7,125 nt of DNA, taken from contig CAYHZL010000180.1 in the NCBI GenBank assembly GCA_964361075.1, positions 1 to 7,125 of the forward strand, read 5' to 3'. The stretch comes from CAYHZL01 sp964361075 (lineage in GTDB: Bacteria > Bacteroidota > Ignavibacteria > UBA10030 > UBA8401). Under the pieces are notes generated by a model that saw only the letters and a list, made by a program, of their open reading frames with translations, made no database searches and was not told the origin of the DNA. A program made the translations under genes and the position numbers. Below are positions 6,701 through 7,125 of the stretch, piece by piece (within the stretch, counting starts at the first letter, position 1; the number at the start of each line of letters is the position of its first letter).

Positions 6701-7125
6701 TAATTACATCATTACCAAAATATACTCCCTTATTCAACCGCACTTCTTTCGGAAAAATTTCTCCGTTCTTTCTCATTCCCCAAAATTCAAACTGTTGTGG
6801 TTCGCCGTTAACAACATTTTTCAAAGCGCGTGCAACTTCTTCCATATTATTTCTGTCAGGCGCACTCAAAAAATCCGGGAACTTACCGATAATTTCTTCG
6901 CGCGAATAACCGTACATTTTTTCGGCTCCGGAATTCACATCAATAAATCGTCCTTCTGTATCTTGAATATAAATTGCATCCGATACGCTGTTGAACAAAC
7001 CGCGATAGCTTACTTCACTTTCCTGCAAAAGTTTCTCAGATTTTTTCCGTGCGGAAATGTCAACAATAATTCCTAAGTACTCTTTTCGAGATTCATTTTC
7101 CCGTAGTACCGATCTGTCTTGGAAC
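732..7125 (-). CDS. Giant multi-PAS/GAF hybrid sensor histidine kinase with C-terminal receiver (5' end outside window)
   Basis: The visible 2130 residues end at a TAA (734-732). The gene should encode a sensor that autophosphorylates on His and passes the phosphate to its own receiver Asp. In order: tail of a PAS domain (1-27); eleven full PAS domains (38-149, 164-274, 287-412, 425-538, 552-666, 680-795, 809-922, 935-1047, 1061-1178, 1190-1300, 1312-1420); GAF (1428-1588); a twelfth full PAS (1600-1713); HisKA-like helices (1725-1790, His1739); HATPase_c (1835-1960); a low-complexity linker; and a receiver (2011-2127, Asp2062). Most PAS domains end in a DITERK-type motif followed by a charged helix. 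No membrane helix is visible, so this part is probably cytoplasmic; the unseen N-terminus could differ. The frame has no stop through the last base and reads through the end of another PAS domain. A TTG at 7028 would therefore be internal, not the start. The ligands of the PAS and GAF domains cannot be assigned. There is no HPt domain or output domain after the receiver. Confidence 0.95.
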   Translation of the reverse strand, partial: FQDRSVLRENESRKEYLGIIVDISARKKSEKLLQESEVSYRGLFNSVSDAIYIQDTEGRFIDVNSGAEKMYGYSREEIIGKFPDFLSAPDRNNMEEVARALKNVVNGEPQQFEFWGMRKNGEIFPKEVRLNKGVYFGNDVIIALAQDITERKRAEEALAEREERYGTLFNLSPSGIVLEDIEGNIVDVNKAFCKSLGYTREELVGKNVRMVASPEQRLTIEDHIAKLRSGKMLEHVVQDVRKDGTLCWMELHETSVALANGRQGFLVVAHDITERKLAESELKASKERYKKLVGSVTDYIYTVEFKDVEIHPFGRSPVRTTHAPGCISVTGYSSEEFGKNPHLWYDMVVADDRPVVAEQANKSARGEVVASFEHRILHKDGSVRWVRNTQVPHFDTNNKLIAYDGLVSDITERKRAEERLTASEHRLRTIMEAEPECIKIIALDGTLLSMNPAGLRMIEADSSEQMIGKCVYPLVVAEHRQAFMELTQKVCNGSEGMLQFEIIGLRGTRRWLETHAVPFRDESGRIIGNLGITRDITERKRSEEALQQAELKYRALFVNANDSIFLMTEDTFVECNPKTEQMFGCSRNEILNRKPYEFSPPLQSDKRDSKEKALEKINAALSGEPQLFEWTHKKLDGTLFNAEVNLNRVEIDNQVMLLALVRDITERKRAEEALKESEETFRRLFEESADPILLLDDSGFTDCNQSTIALLEYNSKDEFLNKQPWELSPERQPDGMLSTEKAKLMIDTALQQGYNRFEWIHTKSDGTNFPVEVMLTPITFKGKQFYYTIWRDITERKKMEEVLRENDARYRTIVENLHHAYYETDSRSLFTYCNPELIIIGGYAEQELIGMSALRLVAEEHRAHVAERYKQWKKEKRTDMSVEFFTQKKNGEKFWVEQTSHYEFDEQGRLIKAANIIKNIHERKLAEEALHTSEERYRQLFENSPIGIYRTTPDGHILAGNPALVRMLGYSLFEEYANHNLEQYPNASYSRSAFKEQLERDGTITGLEAEWYKKDKTPLFVRENAQVVRDETGNVLYYDGTVEDITERKKTEDKLRDVNEHLSVLIEAIPDAIFLKDGASRWLVTNEPAKKLFQLHGFDWIGKTEQELADARPAFRAAHEVCMVDDEKAWNARTLSLFEEFIPHNDGAIHQYEVRKIPLFEPDGTRKALVIIGADITERMRTEEELRIIGTAVEQTEDCVVIADRDGIIQYVNQGFTKITGYTKEEAIGKTPRILKSGQHSLEFYKTLWKTIQSGEVFRATFINKRKDGELFYEYKTITPVKNKVGAITNFVSTAKDTSELRHAEDELRKLSQAVQQSPTSVIITNLVGNIEYANPKALELSGYSLEELIGKNPLILSSGEKEENKELWGIINSGKEWRGEFHNKKKNGVPYWVSASIAPIVNEDGKIIHFLAVEEDITERKQAEDEREVLYAIGEAVNTTASLDELLHIIHHNIKKVMYAENCYIALYDTSTETISFPFFVDQFDPTPAPRTRRRGLTEYVLRTAQPLLLTPELLVELNRNNELEIIGTSPESWLGVPLFISQRSPFGQSKLIGVLVVQSYETEQKYTEREKSLLVAIGNQTAVIIERKQAEEAVKESEEKYRGLVDNSPDAIAIYVDGKIVFVNNESVRSMAAKNRDELIGKPIMQFVHPDSRALVIERMKQMAIDGKPSPTAEEKFIRVDGTTVDVEVKAIPIIYEHKPAVQIIAHDITERKQSEQIIRDVQRRESIGVLSSGIAHDFNNLLGSIMGNVSLVQTLLPDDHPAVKNIERALTAMERAATLTKQMLAYSGKGKFQILTVDIAAMVQEHLGLFEVSLSKNVQLEANLSPAPVYVKGDPGQIEQIVMNLIINGGEALGEKQGVVSIEVSAVTMLREELAAYGTLTNTTLKEGSYALLQVTDNGIGMSGETQKKIFDPFFTTKFIGRGLGLSAVLGIIRGHEGGIMIESTEGVGTTFRVLLPLVGAPVLIWESIPSGEETSHREELPQTAEQTIQPTYIVGKPVSERDKLPTQILVIDDEQFVVEMASDILETENYQTITQIHPAEAVELYRQQWQTIALVLLDLSMPEMSGKEVLAQLRKINPNVKVILSSGYSEEEADRQIGDVKATAFIQKPYRVKTLLSLVRDVVGIQ
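744..1094 (-). other. C-terminal receiver (REC) domain of the hybrid kinase
   Basis: Residues about 2011-2127 start QILVIDDEQFVVEMA, where Asp2016 and Asp2017 form the acidic pocket. LVLLDLSMPEMSG carries the phosphoacceptor Asp2062 (codon 941-939). ILSSGYS supplies the switch Ser at about 2089, and FIQKPY the conserved Lys2112. The domain is complete and ends a few residues before the stop codon. With no output or HPt domain after it, the phosphate must either go to a separate HPt/response regulator pair or act back on the kinase. Which of these applies cannot be seen from the window. Confidence 0.93.
1196..1224. repeat. Short dispersed repeat, copy A (linker before receiver)
   Basis: This 29-nt segment matches 6178-6206 at 27 positions, the first 21 contiguous (plus strand begins CTTCTCCCGAAGGGATGGAT). 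It contains a small inverted repeat, TCCC-GAA-GGGA. Here it encodes WESIPSGEE (about residues 1969-1977) in the low-complexity linker between HATPase_c and the receiver. The other copy is read in a different frame. Confidence 0.7.
1245..1952 (-). other. Histidine kinase core: HPK4-type HisKA helices plus HATPase_c
   Basis: The phosphoacceptor helix has SSGIAHDFNNLLGSI, with His1739 encoded at 1910-1908. The AHDFNN H-box is characteristic of the HPK4 class often found in PAS-linked hybrid kinases. The second helix ends at LAYSGKGKF. The ATPase part shows an N-box (MNLIINGGEAL, Asn1847 and Asn1851), G1 (VTDNGIGM, Asp1900), an F-box (IFDPFFTTKF), G2 (GRGLGL) and a closing EGVGTTFRVLLP. All catalytic elements are intact, so the kinase should be active. 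The only mild oddity is Gly-Gly after the second N-box Asn, where Ala plus a small or polar residue is more usual. Confidence 0.93.
2361..2843 (-). other. GAF domain of the hybrid kinase
   Basis: Residues about 1428-1588 read as a GAF domain: a helix LYAIGEAVNTTASLDELL, an ENCYIALYD strand, the SWLGVPL strand, then LIGVLVVQSYE and a C-terminal helix ending AIGNQTAVIIERKQAEEAV. It replaces a PAS unit between the eleventh and twelfth full PAS domains, so the linker-to-linker distance there is 293 residues instead of about 125. GAF domains bind cyclic nucleotides, tetrapyrroles or other small molecules, or serve only as dimer spacers. No phytochrome-type bilin-binding Cys context is evident, so the ligand is unassigned. 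Confidence 0.85.
6178..6206. repeat. Short dispersed repeat, copy B (inside a PAS domain)
   Basis: This is the same orientation and sequence as 1196-1224, with two mismatches in 29. Here the minus-strand frame reads DVEIHPFGRS (residues 307-316) in the third full PAS unit, between its YIYTVEF strand and VRTTHAPGC. That unit is the longest in the array (138 residues linker to linker against 120-131), which fits an inserted segment of roughly eight to ten residues. Confidence 0.7.

Larger units (their letters stand above)
1986..7125 (-). repeat. Tandem PAS-domain array (one partial and twelve full units, interrupted once by GAF)
   Basis: Thirteen PAS units are visible. From the window edge inward the full units lie at 7013-6678, 6635-6303, 6266-5889, 5852-5511, 5471-5127, 5087-4740, 4700-4359, 4322-3984, 3944-3591, 3557-3225, 3191-2865 and, after the GAF domain, 2327-1986. 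The interval from one linker Asp to the next is 120-131 residues, except for the third full unit (138), which carries an apparent insertion. Typical PAS features recur: a start like ERYRxLFENSPDAI, a GxIxxVN strand, GY(S/T)xEEL(I/V)GK, and a KKDG turn before the last strands. Two units have diverged linkers: NIHERK at the end of the seventh and DTSELR at the end of the tenth. No LOV-type flavin cysteine motif is seen. Roles of individual units are unknown. Known PAS functions are binding small ligands, sensing redox state and dimerisation. Confidence 0.9.

Noticed and set aside
1986..7013. LOV-type flavin-binding PAS domain
   Set aside because: No NCRFLQ-like cysteine motif is present in any visible PAS unit.
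7026..7028. TTG at 7028-7026 as the start of the kinase gene
   Set aside because: The frame is open upstream to the window edge and encodes a recognisable PAS terminus and linker, so this TTG is an internal Leu codon.
792..7076. Many plus-strand and alternate-frame open frames across the kinase gene, up to about 165 codons
   Set aside because: They overlap a continuous, fully recognisable coding frame on the minus strand and show Cys/Phe/Ser-rich, non-domain translations typical of antisense reading.

Overview
The window carries two genes, both on the minus strand, from a bacterial signal-transduction locus. Nearly nine tenths of it (732-7125) is one gene for a very large multi-PAS hybrid sensor histidine kinase. 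Its C-terminus lies inside the window. Its N-terminus does not: the frame stays open to the last base, so 2130 residues is only a lower bound. The visible order is the tail of one PAS domain, eleven full PAS domains, a GAF domain, a twelfth full PAS domain, an HPK4-type kinase core (HisKA-like plus HATPase_c) and a C-terminal receiver. Residue numbers in this annotation count the first complete codon (7124-7122) as residue 1.

Downstream on the same strand, from 410 to the window edge, is the start of a second gene. Its 136 visible residues are one N-terminal membrane helix followed by a helical, probably periplasmic, sensor region. This resembles the input module of a membrane histidine kinase or chemotaxis receptor. 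The two genes are 321 bp apart. That gap holds a hairpin just after the kinase stop, a 111-bp imperfect inverted repeat that contains a perfect 16-bp palindrome, and a 17-nt palindrome in the leader of the second gene. No credible promoter could be named there.

Organism: base composition is by eye slightly above 40% GC. The second gene has no visible Shine-Dalgarno sequence. PAS-rich hybrid kinases of this kind are common in environmental Gram-negative bacteria. A member of the Bacteroidota/Ignavibacteriota/Chlorobiota group is plausible, but nothing here is diagnostic.

The least expected signal is a 29-nt sequence present twice inside the kinase gene (1196-1224 and 6178-6206; 27/29 identical, 21 contiguous). 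The copies sit in non-homologous places and are read in different frames, so shared domain ancestry cannot explain them. One lies in the linker before the receiver and the other in an apparent loop insertion in a PAS domain. This fits a small mobile or dispersed repeat that proteins tolerate. A second pattern is the 18-nt DNA encoding the DITERK linker, which recurs ten times with some codons fixed. It marks the units by which the PAS array could have expanded.
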